From contig JAHBSG010000021.1 in assembly GCA_019639235.1 (NCBI GenBank), forward strand, positions 1 to 64,000: DNA of 64,000 bases, given 5' to 3'. Position 1 is the first letter of the stretch; every line of letters begins with the position of its first letter. Under the pieces are notes generated by a model. The model was given only the letters and a program-made list of their open reading frames with translations. It searched no databases and was not told the DNA's origin. The position numbers and the translations under genes are program-made. The DNA is from Acidobacteriota bacterium (GTDB lineage: Bacteria; Acidobacteriota; Blastocatellia; Pyrinomonadales; Pyrinomonadaceae). Positions 52,909 through 62,194 of the stretch are shown here, piece by piece.

Positions 52909-54948
52909 ATGCAGAAACCGCAAAAATACACAAATAAGCTGATCAACGAGAGCAGCCCGTATTTGCTCCAGCACGCACATAACCCGGTGGATTGGTATCC
53001 ATGGGGCGACGAGGCGTTCGAGCGTGCCCGGGCCGAGGATAAGCCCGTTCTGGTCAGCATCGGCTATTCGGCCTGCCACTGGTGCCACGTGATGGAGCAC
53101 GAATCCTTTGAGGACGAGGCTGTTGCCGCCATCCAGAACGAGCACTTCATCAACATCAAGGTCGATATGGAAGAGCGGCCCGATGTCGATCAGATCTATA
53201 TGAACTTCGTTCAGCTTACGACCGGCCGTGGCGGCTGGCCGATGAACGTTTTCGTAACTCCGGAAAAGCTGCCGTTCTTTGGCGGCACGTATTTCCCGCC
53301 GAGCCCGCGTTACGGTATGCCGAGCTGGCCGCAGCTCCTGCAGAGCATCGCCGAGGCGTGGCGGGAACGCCGCGATGAACTGATGGGCTCGGCGTTCGAG
53401 ATCCTCGGCGAGTTGCGGCGGCTGACGGTCGCCGAACCGGCCGCGTCGGGGCTCAACACCGAGTTGCTCGACACGGCGTTCGCGAGTTTTGTCCGCTCTT
53501 TCGACGCCAAGAACGGCGGTTTCGGCGGAGCCCCAAAGTTTCCGGCGGCGATGTCGATGGAATTTCTGCTCCGCTACTGGAAGCGGACGGGCAATGAGAA
53601 CGCCCTGACGATGGTCAAACACACCGCAGAAAAAATGGCCCGGGGCGGCATCTATGATCAACTCGGCGGCGGCTTCCACCGCTACGCGGTCGATGCGATA
53701 TGGCTTGTGCCGCACTTCGAGAAGATGCTGTACGACAACGCCCAGCTCATCCGCATCTATCTACACCTATATCAGATCACGCGTGACGAGTTTTTCCGCC
53801 GCATCGCCGAAGAGACACTTGAATACGTCCGCCGCGAGATGATCGGCCCGGAAGGCGGATTCTACTCGACGCAGGACGCCGACAGCGAGGGCGAAGAAGG
53901 GAAGTTCTTCGTCTGGTCGCCCGAGGAGATCGTCGAGATACTGGGCGAGAACGAGGCCCGCATATTTTGCCTTTACTACGACGTCACTGAGGAAGGGAAC
54001 TTCGAGGGGCACAACATTCCCAATATCAAGAACGCTCCTGGGGATACCGCAAAATCACTCGGCATCAGCGAAGACGAGCTTGCAGCCTCTGTCGAACGCA
54101 GCCGCGAGGAGCTTTTTGCCGAACGCGAGAAACGCATCAAGCCGTTCCGCGATGAGAAAATTCTGACCGCCTGGAACGGCCTTATGCTCGCGGCATTTGC
54201 CGAGGCAGCGGCGGTTCTTGGAAACGATGAATATCTCGCGGCCGCGAAAGCGAATGCCGATTTTCTTTTACGCGAACTGGTCAGCGAGGGCCGCGTTCTC
54301 CGCACCTGGAAGGACGGCCGGGCAAAGCTGAACGGCTACATCGAAGACTACGCAAACCTTGCCGACGGCCTGCTCGAGCTTTATCAGGTCTCCGGCGAAA
54401 CCCGGTATTTCACGGAAGCTCGCCGGCTTGCCGAGATGATGATCACCGAATTTTGGGATGCGGAGAACGGCGGCTTCTTTTTCACCTCGAACGACCACGA
54501 GGAACTGATCGTCCGCAATAAGGACTTCAACGACAACGCGACGCCATCAGGTAATTCGGTCGCCGCGGATGTTCTTTTAAAGCTCGCAAAATTTACCGGC
54601 GAGGAAAAATACGAACGGTTCGCGATGACCGTACTTCGATTGATGTCCCGTCAGATCCGCCGCTTTCCGAATGGCTTTGGGCGGGCACTCGCGACTCTCG
54701 AATTCGCTCTCGGCGAAACGAAAGAAGTTGCGATCGTCGGAGATGATGCTGGCGAACTTGCCGCTGAACTTTGGCGCGAGTACCGGCCGCTGAAGGTCGT
54801 TGCGGTCGCGGGCGAAGCGGCGGGGAATGATGTTCCGCTTCTCGAAGGCCGGGTACCGGTTGACGGAAAAGCGGCCGCGTATGTTTGCGAAGGCTTTGTC
54901 TGCAAGCGGCCGGTCACGTCAGCGGAGGAGCTTGCCGAACTTTTATAG
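52909..54948 (+). CDS. YyaL/DUF255 protein: thioredoxin-like domain plus (alpha/alpha)6 barrel
   Basis: A 679-residue protein of the YyaL/SPATA20 family. The N-terminal thioredoxin-like DUF255 domain has [18 protein letters not shown] and the CxxC motif in [39 protein letters not shown] and WPMNVFVTP continue it. The rest is an (alpha/alpha)6-like barrel related to epimerases and glycosidases ([60 protein letters not shown]). The family's true function is unknown; redox-linked sugar or protein folding roles are guesses. A terminator follows. Confidence 0.95.
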   Translation: MQKPQKYTNKLINESSPYLLQHAHNPVDWYPWGDEAFERARAEDKPVLVSIGYSACHWCHVMEHESFEDEAVAAIQNEHFINIKVDMEERPDVDQIYMNFVQLTTGRGGWPMNVFVTPEKLPFFGGTYFPPSPRYGMPSWPQLLQSIAEAWRERRDELMGSAFEILGELRRLTVAEPAASGLNTELLDTAFASFVRSFDAKNGGFGGAPKFPAAMSMEFLLRYWKRTGNENALTMVKHTAEKMARGGIYDQLGGGFHRYAVDAIWLVPHFEKMLYDNAQLIRIYLHLYQITRDEFFRRIAEETLEYVRREMIGPEGGFYSTQDADSEGEEGKFFVWSPEEIVEILGENEARIFCLYYDVTEEGNFEGHNIPNIKNAPGDTAKSLGISEDELAASVERSREELFAEREKRIKPFRDEKILTAWNGLMLAAFAEAAAVLGNDEYLAAAKANADFLLRELVSEGRVLRTWKDGRAKLNGYIEDYANLADGLLELYQVSGETRYFTEARRLAEMMITEFWDAENGGFFFTSNDHEELIVRNKDFNDNATPSGNSVAADVLLKLAKFTGEEKYERFAMTVLRLMSRQIRRFPNGFGRALATLEFALGETKEVAIVGDDAGELAAELWREYRPLKVVAVAGEAAGNDVPLLEGRVPVDGKAAAYVCEGFVCKRPVTSAEELAELL

Positions 54949-54969
54949 TTGAAAGAGCAAACGCAAAAA

Positions 54970-55008
54970 GAAAAGCACCGCGTCCTAGGTACGAGGTGCT
55001 TTTCAATT
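54970..55008. terminator. bidirectional terminator
   Basis: GAAAAGCACC and GGTGCTTTTC form a perfect 10-bp stem with a 15-base loop, with AATTTT on one side and T-rich sequence on the other. It separates the YyaL gene from the convergent small lipoprotein gene. Confidence 0.8.
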
Positions 55009-55025
55009 TTGAGATGAACGTGCGA

Positions 55026-55325
55026 CTACTTGTTAGCGTTAGCCGTGTTCGAGTTGCTGGTTGCATTAGCAGCCGGCTTGTTAGCCATTGCGTTAGCAGC
55101 GTTCGAAGCTGCGTTTGCAGCCGTGCTTGCTGCATTTGAGGCAGCGTTAGCAGCGTTGGCCATTGCATTCGCAGCATTCGCCATCGTATTTGCCGCGGTG
55201 TTCATTGCGTTGGCAGCAGCCTTGTTAGCGTTTGCCGCAGCGTTGTTGGCGGTGCCGGCATCGCCGCAAGCCATACCGAGAGCACCCATTGCCAAAAGGA
55301 TCGTAAGTCCGATAACTTTCTTCAT
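55026..55325 (-). CDS. Ala/Asn-rich low-complexity lipoprotein (1)
   Basis: A 99-residue lipoprotein. The start at 55325 (MKKVIGLTILLAMGALGMACG) gives a signal peptide with Cys20; an in-frame codon nine residues earlier lies in the Shine-Dalgarno region (ACAGGAGAAG). The mature part is nearly only Ala, Asn, Met, Ser and Thr (NAANAMANAANAASNAAS), ending KPAANATSNSNTANANK. It would be an extended or helical, outer-membrane-tethered rod. No family was recognised. It is a paralogue of the gene at 55613-55915, with a matching promoter. Confidence 0.85.
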   Translation of the reverse strand: MKKVIGLTILLAMGALGMACGDAGTANNAAANANKAAANAMNTAANTMANAANAMANAANAASNAASTAANAASNAANAMANKPAANATSNSNTANANK

Positions 55326-55436
55326 TTGAAATTCTTCTCCTGTCTTCTTCAAAGATTAAATTTAACCTATATTTTCGCCGGACAATAAAACGTCCGGAGA
55401 CGTCCCAATAACAAGCAGAATTATGGAACAAACGAC

Positions 55437-55465
55437 AATATAGTAATCAACGCTCCGATAGTCAA
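55437..55465 (-). promoter_or_regulatory. promoter of low-complexity lipoprotein 1
   Basis: On the minus strand TTGACT (55465-55460), a 17-base spacer, TATATT (55442-55437), preceded by GGGG. A CCGGAC/GTCCGG hairpin with an 8-base loop (about 55378-55397) lies in the leader. Confidence 0.75.
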
Positions 55466-55544
55466 CCCCTAAAACGCGAAAACTTGCCCTTTAACCAAAC
55501 CGCATCAAGCGTTTAAAGGCTGCCGTTTTGATATCCGAACTACC

Positions 55545-55584
55545 GTAAAATGAAAAGCACCGGCCGGTGTGAACCGATCGGTGC
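55545..55584 (-). terminator. terminator of low-complexity lipoprotein 2
   Basis: On the minus strand GCACCG pairs with CGGTGC, followed by TTTTCATTTT. A second hairpin, TTCTTCCC/GGGAAGAA, lies between it and the stop codon. Confidence 0.7.
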
Positions 55585-55612
55585 CCGTAAATTCTTCCCT
55601 GAGGGAAGAAGC

Positions 55613-55915
55613 TTACTTTGCGTTGGCGTTAGCCGGCTTGTTTGCGTTGGCCGAGCTGTTTGCCGTCGAATTCGAGGTCGAATTCGAAGTCGAGTTCGAA
55701 GTGGTGTTCGAGGTCGAGTTCGAGGTCGTGTTCGAAGTCGTGTTCGAGGTGGTGGCGTTCGACGTCGTGTTCGAGGTCGTGTTAGCCGTGGTGTTCGTGT
55801 TCGCCTTGTTAGCGTTTGCGTTGGTCGCGGTGTTGTTTGCCGGAGCAGCATCACCACAAGCCATACCCATTGCACCAAGTGCGATAACGGTTGAAAGAAC
55901 AAAAACCTTCTTCAT
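55613..55915 (-). CDS. Asn/Thr/Ser-rich low-complexity lipoprotein (2)
   Basis: A 100-residue lipoprotein starting at 55915 (MKKVFVLSTVIALGAMGMAC, Cys20). The first residues after Cys, GDAAPANN, match the paralogue (GDAGTANN). The middle is a tandem four-residue repeat of Asn-Thr-Thr-Ser type (NTTSNTTSNATTSNTTS), encoded by 12-base DNA units, and the end is NKPANANAK. The reverse frame is also open and Val/Glu/Phe-rich, but the signal peptide, Shine-Dalgarno (ACAGGAGAT) and promoter lie on the minus strand. Likely a surface-tethered, disordered spacer; function unknown. Confidence 0.85.
   Translation of the reverse strand: MKKVFVLSTVIALGAMGMACGDAAPANNTATNANANKANTNTTANTTSNTTSNATTSNTTSNTTSNSTSNTTSNSTSNSTSNSTANSSANANKPANANAK
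55665..55800. repeat. 12-base coding tandem repeat
   Basis: Repeated TTCGAGGTC / TTCGAAGTC / TTCGAGGTG units with 12-base periodicity inside the lipoprotein 2 gene, encoding the Asn-x-Thr-Ser repeat on the minus strand. Unit gain or loss would keep the frame. Confidence 0.75.
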
Positions 55916-56021
55916 ATCTTGCAAGATCTCCTGTCTTCTAAAGAGATTGTGTATCCTGTTTCTTAACTAATTTACTGCCGTAGCAGTTTGCCCCGAAATG
56001 ATCAATTTCAAGGCAAACGTC

Positions 56022-56050
56022 ACTATAGAAATCCCAAAGCCTCTAGTCAA
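56022..56050 (-). promoter_or_regulatory. promoter of low-complexity lipoprotein 2
   Basis: On the minus strand TTGACT (56050-56045), a 17-base spacer, TATAGT (56027-56022), preceded by GGGG as in paralogue 1. The leader contains GTTTGCC/GGCAAAC enclosing GAAAT/ATTTC. The gap 55916-56238 holds nothing else that I can identify. Confidence 0.75.
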
Positions 56051-56238
56051 CCCCAAAAACCGAAAAAAGCGGCATTTTTGAAATAATTTTTTGACCCTTT
56101 TTTCGGGAAAAAGTCGTGCTTTTTGCGGCCGGCATCAGGCAAAAGTCTGTTGACGCCGGCCGCGGTCTCGCGTAAGCTCTCATTTGAGCGTCCCACCGCT
56201 TGTCCCAACCGTTCCTTATCGCGTCTATCATCAAGCCA

Positions 56239-57039
56239 ATGGCCGAATCTAACGAGGTTAAAAACACCGCAGCCGGTTCCGAGATCGACCGTGCCCAGTT
56301 CGCATTGCTGCTCTTCGGACTGATCGCTCCGGCCATCACCTTTGCCATCGCAGTTTCGAACCTTTCGATGTTCGCCAAGACCGCGGCCCTCGTCGGGCTT
56401 TCGGCCCTTTACGGCATCGGCTGGCTTGCGGCACTCAGACGCCGAAGCCCGGACCCGGAACGAGAAGCGACAACCGACATACCTTTGGCTCCGTGCGTGA
56501 TCATTGATCCGGCAGACGAAATGGATATCGGCTCTCTTGCCCACCCGCGGACGAGCCTGCCGAATGAGCGTGCCTTTTTCGTCGTACTCGAAAATCAGAT
56601 TGCCGAATCCGCAAGGTCAAAGGACGAACGCCCGCTTTCGATCCTCTCGATCGACATCAAAGGGTTTGACGATATCTGCAAGCGCTTCGGCAATTCTACG
56701 GGCGACCGGCTCCTTAGGTTCGTTGCCGAGGCCATTGGGTCGCAGCTCAGAAAAATGGACCTGATAACGCATTTCGGTGCCGCCGAGTTCAACGTTGTCC
56801 TGCCGACGGCCAATGCCGCGACCGCCGCCGAGATAATCGCTCGCATCAACGACGAGCTTCTTTCCCGGCCGTTCGAGGCTTCCGAGGACGAATCGATAAA
56901 GGTCTGGCTCAGCTTCGGTACCGCGACCTTCCTCAAAGACGGTGAATCCGCTGACCAACTCCTGAAGATCGCCCGTCAGCGAAAGCTTGATGAAAGCGGC
57001 GGGAACGTCGTCTCCATCGAACACGATTATGTCAACTGA
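56239..57039 (+). CDS. membrane protein with degenerate GGDEF domain
   Basis: A 266-residue protein. Two helices at about 20-60 are followed by a GGDEF-type fold (residues 100-258; LPNERAFFVVLENQI, LSILSIDIKGFDDICKRFG, STGDRLLRFVAEAI). The signature GGDEF is GAAEF (180-184), so the catalytic and metal-binding Asp is lost. The inhibitory-site RxxD (RKMD, 171-174) is kept at the normal distance of five residues before it. It is therefore unlikely to make c-di-GMP but may still bind it. ATG 56239 is preferred over a TTG 13 codons upstream. Confidence 0.85.
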   Translation: MAESNEVKNTAAGSEIDRAQFALLLFGLIAPAITFAIAVSNLSMFAKTAALVGLSALYGIGWLAALRRRSPDPEREATTDIPLAPCVIIDPADEMDIGSLAHPRTSLPNERAFFVVLENQIAESARSKDERPLSILSIDIKGFDDICKRFGNSTGDRLLRFVAEAIGSQLRKMDLITHFGAAEFNVVLPTANAATAAEIIARINDELLSRPFEASEDESIKVWLSFGTATFLKDGESADQLLKIARQRKLDESGGNVVSIEHDYVN

Positions 57040-57082
57040 TCGAACCTCCCAATTCCGCCGACCTGTGCTACATTCTTAGCCG

Positions 57083-58486
57083 ATGGCAAAGATAAGCTTC
57101 TACGGCGGCGTCGGTACGGTCACCGGTTCCAAATATCTCATCGAACACGACGGCAAGAAGGTGCTGGTCGATTGCGGGCTCTTTCAGGGCTTCAAGGAAC
57201 TCCGCGAGCGGAACTGGCAGCCGCCGCCGTTCGAGCCCGAAACGCTCGACGCGGTCATTATCACCCACGCACATATCGACCACACCGGCTATCTGCCCCG
57301 CGTCGTCCGGCTCGGGTACGATAAGCCTATATATACGTCGAAGGGAACCGGCGACCTGCTAAAGATCTTGCTGCCCGATTCGGCCCGCCTTCAGGAAGAA
57401 GAGGCCGACTTCCGCAACCGCCACCAATTGACGACCCACACGCCGGCTTTGCCGCTCTATGACGAGAACGATGCCCGCGACACGCTCAAGCTTCTACACA
57501 CCGTTCCGAACGACGGCGTCCCGGTCGAGGTCGCTCCCGGGATCCGGGCAAGCTTCCTCGTCGCCGGCCACATAATGGGAGCGAGCCTTGTGCTTCTTGA
57601 AATTGACGGTGCGGGCGAGGACGGCGGAACACTGCGATTTCTATTCTCGGGCGACCTTGGCCATTACGACCAGCCGATCGTGAAAGATCCGGCTCCGCCG
57701 CCGGTTTGCGATTACTTGATGGTCGAATCGACCTATGGCAACCGGCTGCACGGCGATGTCGATTCAGCTACACAGATGGCCCGGATCATTAATGAAGCGG
57801 CTGAACGCGGCGGTCCTGTCCTGATCCCGGCGTTTGCGGTCGGCCGAACGCAGGAAGTGCTTTACCTCATCCGCGAGCTCGAGGACGACAAGCGGATCCC
57901 GATCCTTCCGGTCGTGGTCGATTCGCCAATGGCCGCCCAGGCAACGCAGGTCTATAACCGCTGGACCGATGAGCACGACGAGGAATATGCCTCGATCCTC
58001 AACACCAAGCGGCATCCTCTGCGGACCGGCTCGATGACGACTGCTTCGACCCGAGACGAATCGAAGAAGGTCAACAATATGAAAGGAGCCCGGATAATCA
58101 TCTCGGCATCCGGGATGATGACCGGCGGCCGCGTGCTGCACCACGCGGTCCGCATTCTGCCGGACGAGAACGCGACCGTCGTTTTCGTCGGCTTTCAGGC
58201 CGCGGGGACGACCGGCCGCCGCGTTCAGGAAGGCGAGCGGGAAGTGAAGATAATGAAGCAATGGGTACAGGTTAATTGCCGGGTTGAAAAGGTCGAAGGC
58301 TTTTCCGCTCACGCCGACTGGAAGGCCGTTCTCCGCTGGCTCGAAGGCCTGCCCAACCGTCCGAAAAAGGTATTCACGACGCACGGCGAACCCGAAGCCG
58401 CCGAAGCAATGGCCGAGCACATCCGCGACCGCTTTGGCTGGGATGTAATGGTTCCGGACTATCTGGAAACGGAAGAGTTAAGCTAG
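57083..58486 (+). CDS. beta-CASP metallo-beta-lactamase-fold RNA-processing exonuclease
   Basis: A 467-residue MBL/beta-CASP protein of the YsiA/CPSF-73-like family. Metal motif 2 is THAHIDHTG (His62, His64, Asp66, His67). Further motifs are AGHIMGA (His), SGDLG (Asp), the beta-CASP motif VESTYGNR, PAFAVGRTQEVLY, SASGMMTGGRVLHH, and the C-terminal VEGFSAHAD and TTHGEPE. All ligands look intact. Such enzymes process or degrade RNA in the cytoplasm. It is followed after 20 bases by a DUF4440-type gene. Confidence 0.95.
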   Translation: MAKISFYGGVGTVTGSKYLIEHDGKKVLVDCGLFQGFKELRERNWQPPPFEPETLDAVIITHAHIDHTGYLPRVVRLGYDKPIYTSKGTGDLLKILLPDSARLQEEEADFRNRHQLTTHTPALPLYDENDARDTLKLLHTVPNDGVPVEVAPGIRASFLVAGHIMGASLVLLEIDGAGEDGGTLRFLFSGDLGHYDQPIVKDPAPPPVCDYLMVESTYGNRLHGDVDSATQMARIINEAAERGGPVLIPAFAVGRTQEVLYLIRELEDDKRIPILPVVVDSPMAAQATQVYNRWTDEHDEEYASILNTKRHPLRTGSMTTASTRDESKKVNNMKGARIIISASGMMTGGRVLHHAVRILPDENATVVFVGFQAAGTTGRRVQEGEREVKIMKQWVQVNCRVEKVEGFSAHADWKAVLRWLEGLPNRPKKVFTTHGEPEAAEAMAEHIRDRFGWDVMVPDYLETEELS

Positions 58487-58506
58487 TTGAAACTGCGAGG
58501 TGTTAA

Positions 58507-59430
58507 ATGGGATCCGCATTCTGTTTTGTCGCTCTTTTTATTATCGGTTTTACGTCGGGCATTGAGGCCCAGGTCAAAGTGACTGACGAATTGACGCTCG
58601 CACCGGGCGTTCAGAAACACGCCGGACTGGACGAGGTCTATCGAAAATTCAGCCAAGCGTATCGTGACCTCGATGCCGCTGCATTCAAGCAGATATACAC
58701 CTCCGACGCCGCGTACCTCGTTCCGGGACAGAATGTAGAGATCGGCATCGAACCGGTCACAGCGAACTTTGCCCGGTTTTTCGATTCAATAAGGCAACGG
58801 GAAGCGCGGATCACGATCGCGTTCGAGATCGTCCAGCGAAAGGCCGAAAGTTCGATGGCCTACGATGTCGGCATTTACACCATCCGGACCTTCAACAAGC
58901 AAGGAGCGGAGATCGGCGTCGGAAAAGGGAAGTTTGTTGTCGTCGGGCTTCGTATTGACGACGCATGGAAGTTTCAGGTCGATGGCTACAGCGCGTTGCC
59001 GGCCGATACCGCTCAGGCAGCACCGACTGTCAGTTCGGTTTCATGGATCGCCGGTTGCTGGGAGATAAATGATACGGCCCGCGAGCGGATCGTGCAGGAG
59101 CAATGGATGAAGCCCGCCGGCGGCGTAATGCTCGGGATGGCAAGGACGATCCGTGCGGGCCGGCTCGTCAACTGGGAGTTCACCCGCCTCATCGAAAAGG
59201 ACGGCGATGTTTTTTACGTTGCGAAGCCGTCGCAGAACGCCGCCGAGACCTTCTTCAAGCTGGTCAAAAGTTCACCGAACGAGGCCATCTTCGAGAATCC
59301 GGAACACGACTTCCCGCAGCGGATCATCTACCGCCGCTCGGGCGATAAAATAACCGCCCGCATCGAAGGCACGAACAACGGCAAACCCGCCGCGATGGAT
59401 TACCCCTTCACGAAAGCCGCCTGCGAGTAG
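58507..59430 (+). CDS. exported two-domain protein: SnoaL/DUF4440-like plus DUF6265-like
   Basis: A 307-residue exported protein (signal peptide to Gly-Ile-Glu-Ala-Gln). The first domain, residues 38-160, is a cystatin-like SnoaL/DUF4440 fold (FSQAYRDLDAAAFKQIYTSD, AYLVPGQNVEIG, VVVGLRIDDAWKFQVDGYS). The second, about 175-307, begins WIAGCWEINDTARERIVQEQW and ends FENPEHDFPQRIIYRRSGD, the pattern of DUF6265. No enzyme activity can be assigned; both domains often bind small ligands. It converges on the permease gene with 3 bases between the stops. Confidence 0.85.
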   Translation: MGSAFCFVALFIIGFTSGIEAQVKVTDELTLAPGVQKHAGLDEVYRKFSQAYRDLDAAAFKQIYTSDAAYLVPGQNVEIGIEPVTANFARFFDSIRQREARITIAFEIVQRKAESSMAYDVGIYTIRTFNKQGAEIGVGKGKFVVVGLRIDDAWKFQVDGYSALPADTAQAAPTVSSVSWIAGCWEINDTARERIVQEQWMKPAGGVMLGMARTIRAGRLVNWEFTRLIEKDGDVFYVAKPSQNAAETFFKLVKSSPNEAIFENPEHDFPQRIIYRRSGDKITARIEGTNNGKPAAMDYPFTKAACE

Positions 59431-59433
59431 CGG

Positions 59434-60699
59434 TCATTCGTACCGCAGGCATTCGATGGGGTCGAGTTTTGCGGCCTTGCGGGCCGGCAGCACGCCGAAG
59501 ACGAGGCCGATAAGGACCGAGACCGTTAGCGACGTAATGATCATCCACGGTTCGACCGTCGCCGGCATCGAGGGGATCAAGAGCATCAAGAGGTTGCTGA
59601 TGCCGAGCGAAAGTACGACGCCGATCAACCCGCCGAGGAGCGTCAACGCCATCGCCTCCGAGAGGAACTGAAATACGATCGCCGCTCGCGTCGCGCCGAT
59701 GGCCTTTCGGATGCCGATCTCCTTTGTCCGTTCGGTCACTGAGACGAGCATGATGTTCATCACGCCGATGCCGCCGACCAGCAGGCCAAGCATCGAGATG
59801 GCAATGGCGGCAGCACCGATCCCGGCTAGCATGCCGTCAAACTGCCGCATAAAGTCATCGGCCGTTTTTATGTCAAAGTTGTTCGGGTCGCCGAACTTCA
59901 CCTCGCGGCGGACCCGGAGAATGCCCTCGATCTCCTGCACCGCTTCCTGGATCATTCCGTTCTTCGCCTGCGCGATGTGCAGCACGGCATCACGCGTCGG
60001 AGCGACCTTTCGCGCCGTCCGGAACGGCATAAAGATCTTTCGGTCCTCTTCGTTCTCGCCGAAAAAGCCGGTCTTCCGTTTTTCGAGCACGCCGATGATC
60101 TCCCAAGACATTCCGTTCATCCGGATGGTCTTGCCGAGAGCCTCGTCCGGGTCGCCGTCAAACAGTGCCTCGACCGCGCTTATCCCTACGACAAGAACGT
60201 TTCGACGTTCGAAGTTATCAAGCTCCGTAAGCCAGCGGCCGTTCCGCATGCTTACGTTGGCAATATCCGCATAGTTCGGCGTAACGCCGTCGGTCAATGC
60301 CCACCGGTAATTCTTGTCCCGGTAGATCATATTGTCGTCAAAGCCGGTGCCCCACGAACCTATGTTTACTGCAACGGTCGCAACATCCTGCACCGTCGAC
60401 GACTGAGCGACAATGGCGTTTGCGTCGTCGATGGTCAGCGGCTTGCGGTTCCGTTCATCGCGGTTGCTCGGACCAAAGCCGGTCGAAAGATGGAAAAGAT
60501 AGATGTTGTTCGTGCCGTATTCTTCGAACATCGAGACGATGTTCTGCCGCATTCCGGTCAGGATCGAGGCAACAACGACCGCCGTCAGAATACCGACCAC
60601 AATGCCAAGGATCGTCAGGAACGAACGAAACTTGTGGCCCATGATGCTGTCATAGGCCATCTTCAGAACTTCGACCGGTAATGATGTAGAGATACTCAT
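59434..60699 (-). CDS. FtsX/MacB-type ABC permease (1)
   Basis: A 421-residue permease. An N-terminal helix ([24 protein letters not shown]) is followed by a large periplasmic MacB_PCD domain (about 45-285) and three helices at the end with the FtsX signature ([33 protein letters not shown]). It is paired with a second permease 4 bases upstream. Such pairs work with a LolD/MacB-type ATPase to move lipoproteins, peptides or macrolides mechanically. No ATPase gene is adjacent. Confidence 0.93.
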   Translation of the reverse strand: MSISTSLPVEVLKMAYDSIMGHKFRSFLTILGIVVGILTAVVVASILTGMRQNIVSMFEEYGTNNIYLFHLSTGFGPSNRDERNRKPLTIDDANAIVAQSSTVQDVATVAVNIGSWGTGFDDNMIYRDKNYRWALTDGVTPNYADIANVSMRNGRWLTELDNFERRNVLVVGISAVEALFDGDPDEALGKTIRMNGMSWEIIGVLEKRKTGFFGENEEDRKIFMPFRTARKVAPTRDAVLHIAQAKNGMIQEAVQEIEGILRVRREVKFGDPNNFDIKTADDFMRQFDGMLAGIGAAAIAISMLGLLVGGIGVMNIMLVSVTERTKEIGIRKAIGATRAAIVFQFLSEAMALTLLGGLIGVVLSLGISNLLMLLIPSMPATVEPWMIITSLTVSVLIGLVFGVLPARKAAKLDPIECLRYE

Positions 60700-60703
60700 A
60701 CTC

Positions 60704-61948
60704 TTAGCTTTTGGTCAGGGCAACGATCGGGTCGAGCCGCGACGCCTTCCACGCCGGATAAAGCCCGGCCAAAATGCCGATAATGCTCGAGACCGCGATC
60801 GAGAGCACCACATAGAAAGGCGTGATGGTCATCGTCATGCTCAGCAGATAGCCGACAAGCTGGGTCGCCCCGACCGCAAGCACAAGCCCGAGCAATCCGC
60901 CAACGACACAAAGCAACGCAGATTCGATCAGGAACTGCAGCATTATCTGGTTCCGTGTCGCCCCGATCGCCTTTCTCAGGCCGACCTCGAACGTCCGCTC
61001 CGTCACGGAAACCAGCATGATGTTCATCACAACAATGCCGCCCACAACGAGGATGATCAGCGTGATCGGGATAACGACCGCCGCGATCGCTCCGGTCACC
61101 TGGTCCATTGTCGAGTTGAATTCATCAACATTGACGACGCTGAACGTGTCCTCATCCGAACCGAGAAGCTGTCTCTTATTTCTAAGCAGCAGATGCGCCT
61201 CGTCGATCGCCGGCTTGAAGGTGTCCTTCTCGATGGTCTTTCCGTGGACCTGAATGCCGCCGGTGCGGTTAAAGATCTGGTTGTGCAGCGTGATCGGTAT
61301 ATAGACATGCCGGTCCTGCGATTGCCCAAAGAACGACCCACGCTTTTGCTCAACGCCGATTATCGTAACCGGAACGCCGCGGATTCGGATCTCCTCACCG
61401 ATGGGCGACTTGAACTCAAAGAAGCGCTCGACGACATCAAAACCGATCACGGCAACACGAGCCGAGCGTTCGACCTCTTCCTTGGAAAAGAATCGGCCGG
61501 CGGTCAGCGTTTTGTCCTCGATCTCATACATATTGTCGGTCACGCCAATTATGCGCACCGACGGCATCTCGATCGTGCCGACCTGCAGATCGGTGCCGGC
61601 GTTCATCTGTGCCCCGACGTAGCTGCAGAGCCGGCAATTGTCGCGGATATACTCGTATTCTTCCCAGGTGATGTCCTTGTTGCGGCGGTTGCGGCGTTCG
61701 TATTCCTCGTCCGAAAGCTCGCCCATATTGGCCATCCGCGTCATCATGAAATGGTTCGAACCGAGTACTTTCGAGACCTGATCGATGACATACGTCTTCA
61801 GCCCGGCGATCGAGGCTCCCACCACGATCACCGCCGCGACACCGATGATGATGCCGACAAGCGTCAGGAGTGCCCGCAGTTTGTGCTCGAGGATCGATTT
61901 GAGTGCGATCCAGAACGCATCGAAATAGAATGAGTAGAGCTGCCGCAT
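60704..61948 (-). CDS. FtsX/MacB-type ABC permease (2)
   Basis: A 414-residue permease with the same layout as its neighbour: first helix ALLTLVGIIIGVAAVIVVGASI, a periplasmic domain with a CRLCSYVG loop, and a C-terminal FtsX domain ([35 protein letters not shown]). The pair probably arose by duplication and may form a heterodimer. A perfect 14-base palindrome, CACGCCTCGGCGTG at 61960-61973, lies 11 bases before the start codon and could hold a repressor or fold the leader. Confidence 0.93.
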   Translation of the reverse strand: MRQLYSFYFDAFWIALKSILEHKLRALLTLVGIIIGVAAVIVVGASIAGLKTYVIDQVSKVLGSNHFMMTRMANMGELSDEEYERRNRRNKDITWEEYEYIRDNCRLCSYVGAQMNAGTDLQVGTIEMPSVRIIGVTDNMYEIEDKTLTAGRFFSKEEVERSARVAVIGFDVVERFFEFKSPIGEEIRIRGVPVTIIGVEQKRGSFFGQSQDRHVYIPITLHNQIFNRTGGIQVHGKTIEKDTFKPAIDEAHLLLRNKRQLLGSDEDTFSVVNVDEFNSTMDQVTGAIAAVVIPITLIILVVGGIVVMNIMLVSVTERTFEVGLRKAIGATRNQIMLQFLIESALLCVVGGLLGLVLAVGATQLVGYLLSMTMTITPFYVVLSIAVSSIIGILAGLYPAWKASRLDPIVALTKS

Positions 61949-62142
61949 TTGTTAGATTGCACGCCTCGGCGTGTGCTTTCCCGGGAATCTGACCTAACCC
62001 TTGATCGAGTCAGAAGGGGTAACGCTTTCCGCGGCAAAAAAGTTCGGAAAGAATTTCGACCGTAGTTCTTGATCTGCGATGAGACTCGCGGCCGGGACTT
62101 TCGGCCATGCGGCAGGGATTTGGGTTGTTGGGCCGTGGTGAA

Positions 62143-62171
62143 CAAAAAAAGGGCAGCCATCGCGGCTGCCC
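62143..62171 (-). terminator. rho-independent terminator
   Basis: GGGCAGCC and GGCTGCCC form a perfect 8-bp stem with a 5-base loop, followed on the minus strand by TTTTTTTG. It terminates the secreted-protein gene at 62195. The gap 61949-62194 contains otherwise only the palindrome near 61966. Confidence 0.9.
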
Positions 62172-62194
62172 GTTTCCTTACTAGCGTTTATCCC

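Noticed and set aside
55569-55970. Plus-strand frame encoding Val/Glu/Phe repeats across lipoprotein 2
   Set aside because: Promoter, Shine-Dalgarno, signal peptide and terminator all lie on the minus strand, and the paralogue at 55026 is also on that strand.
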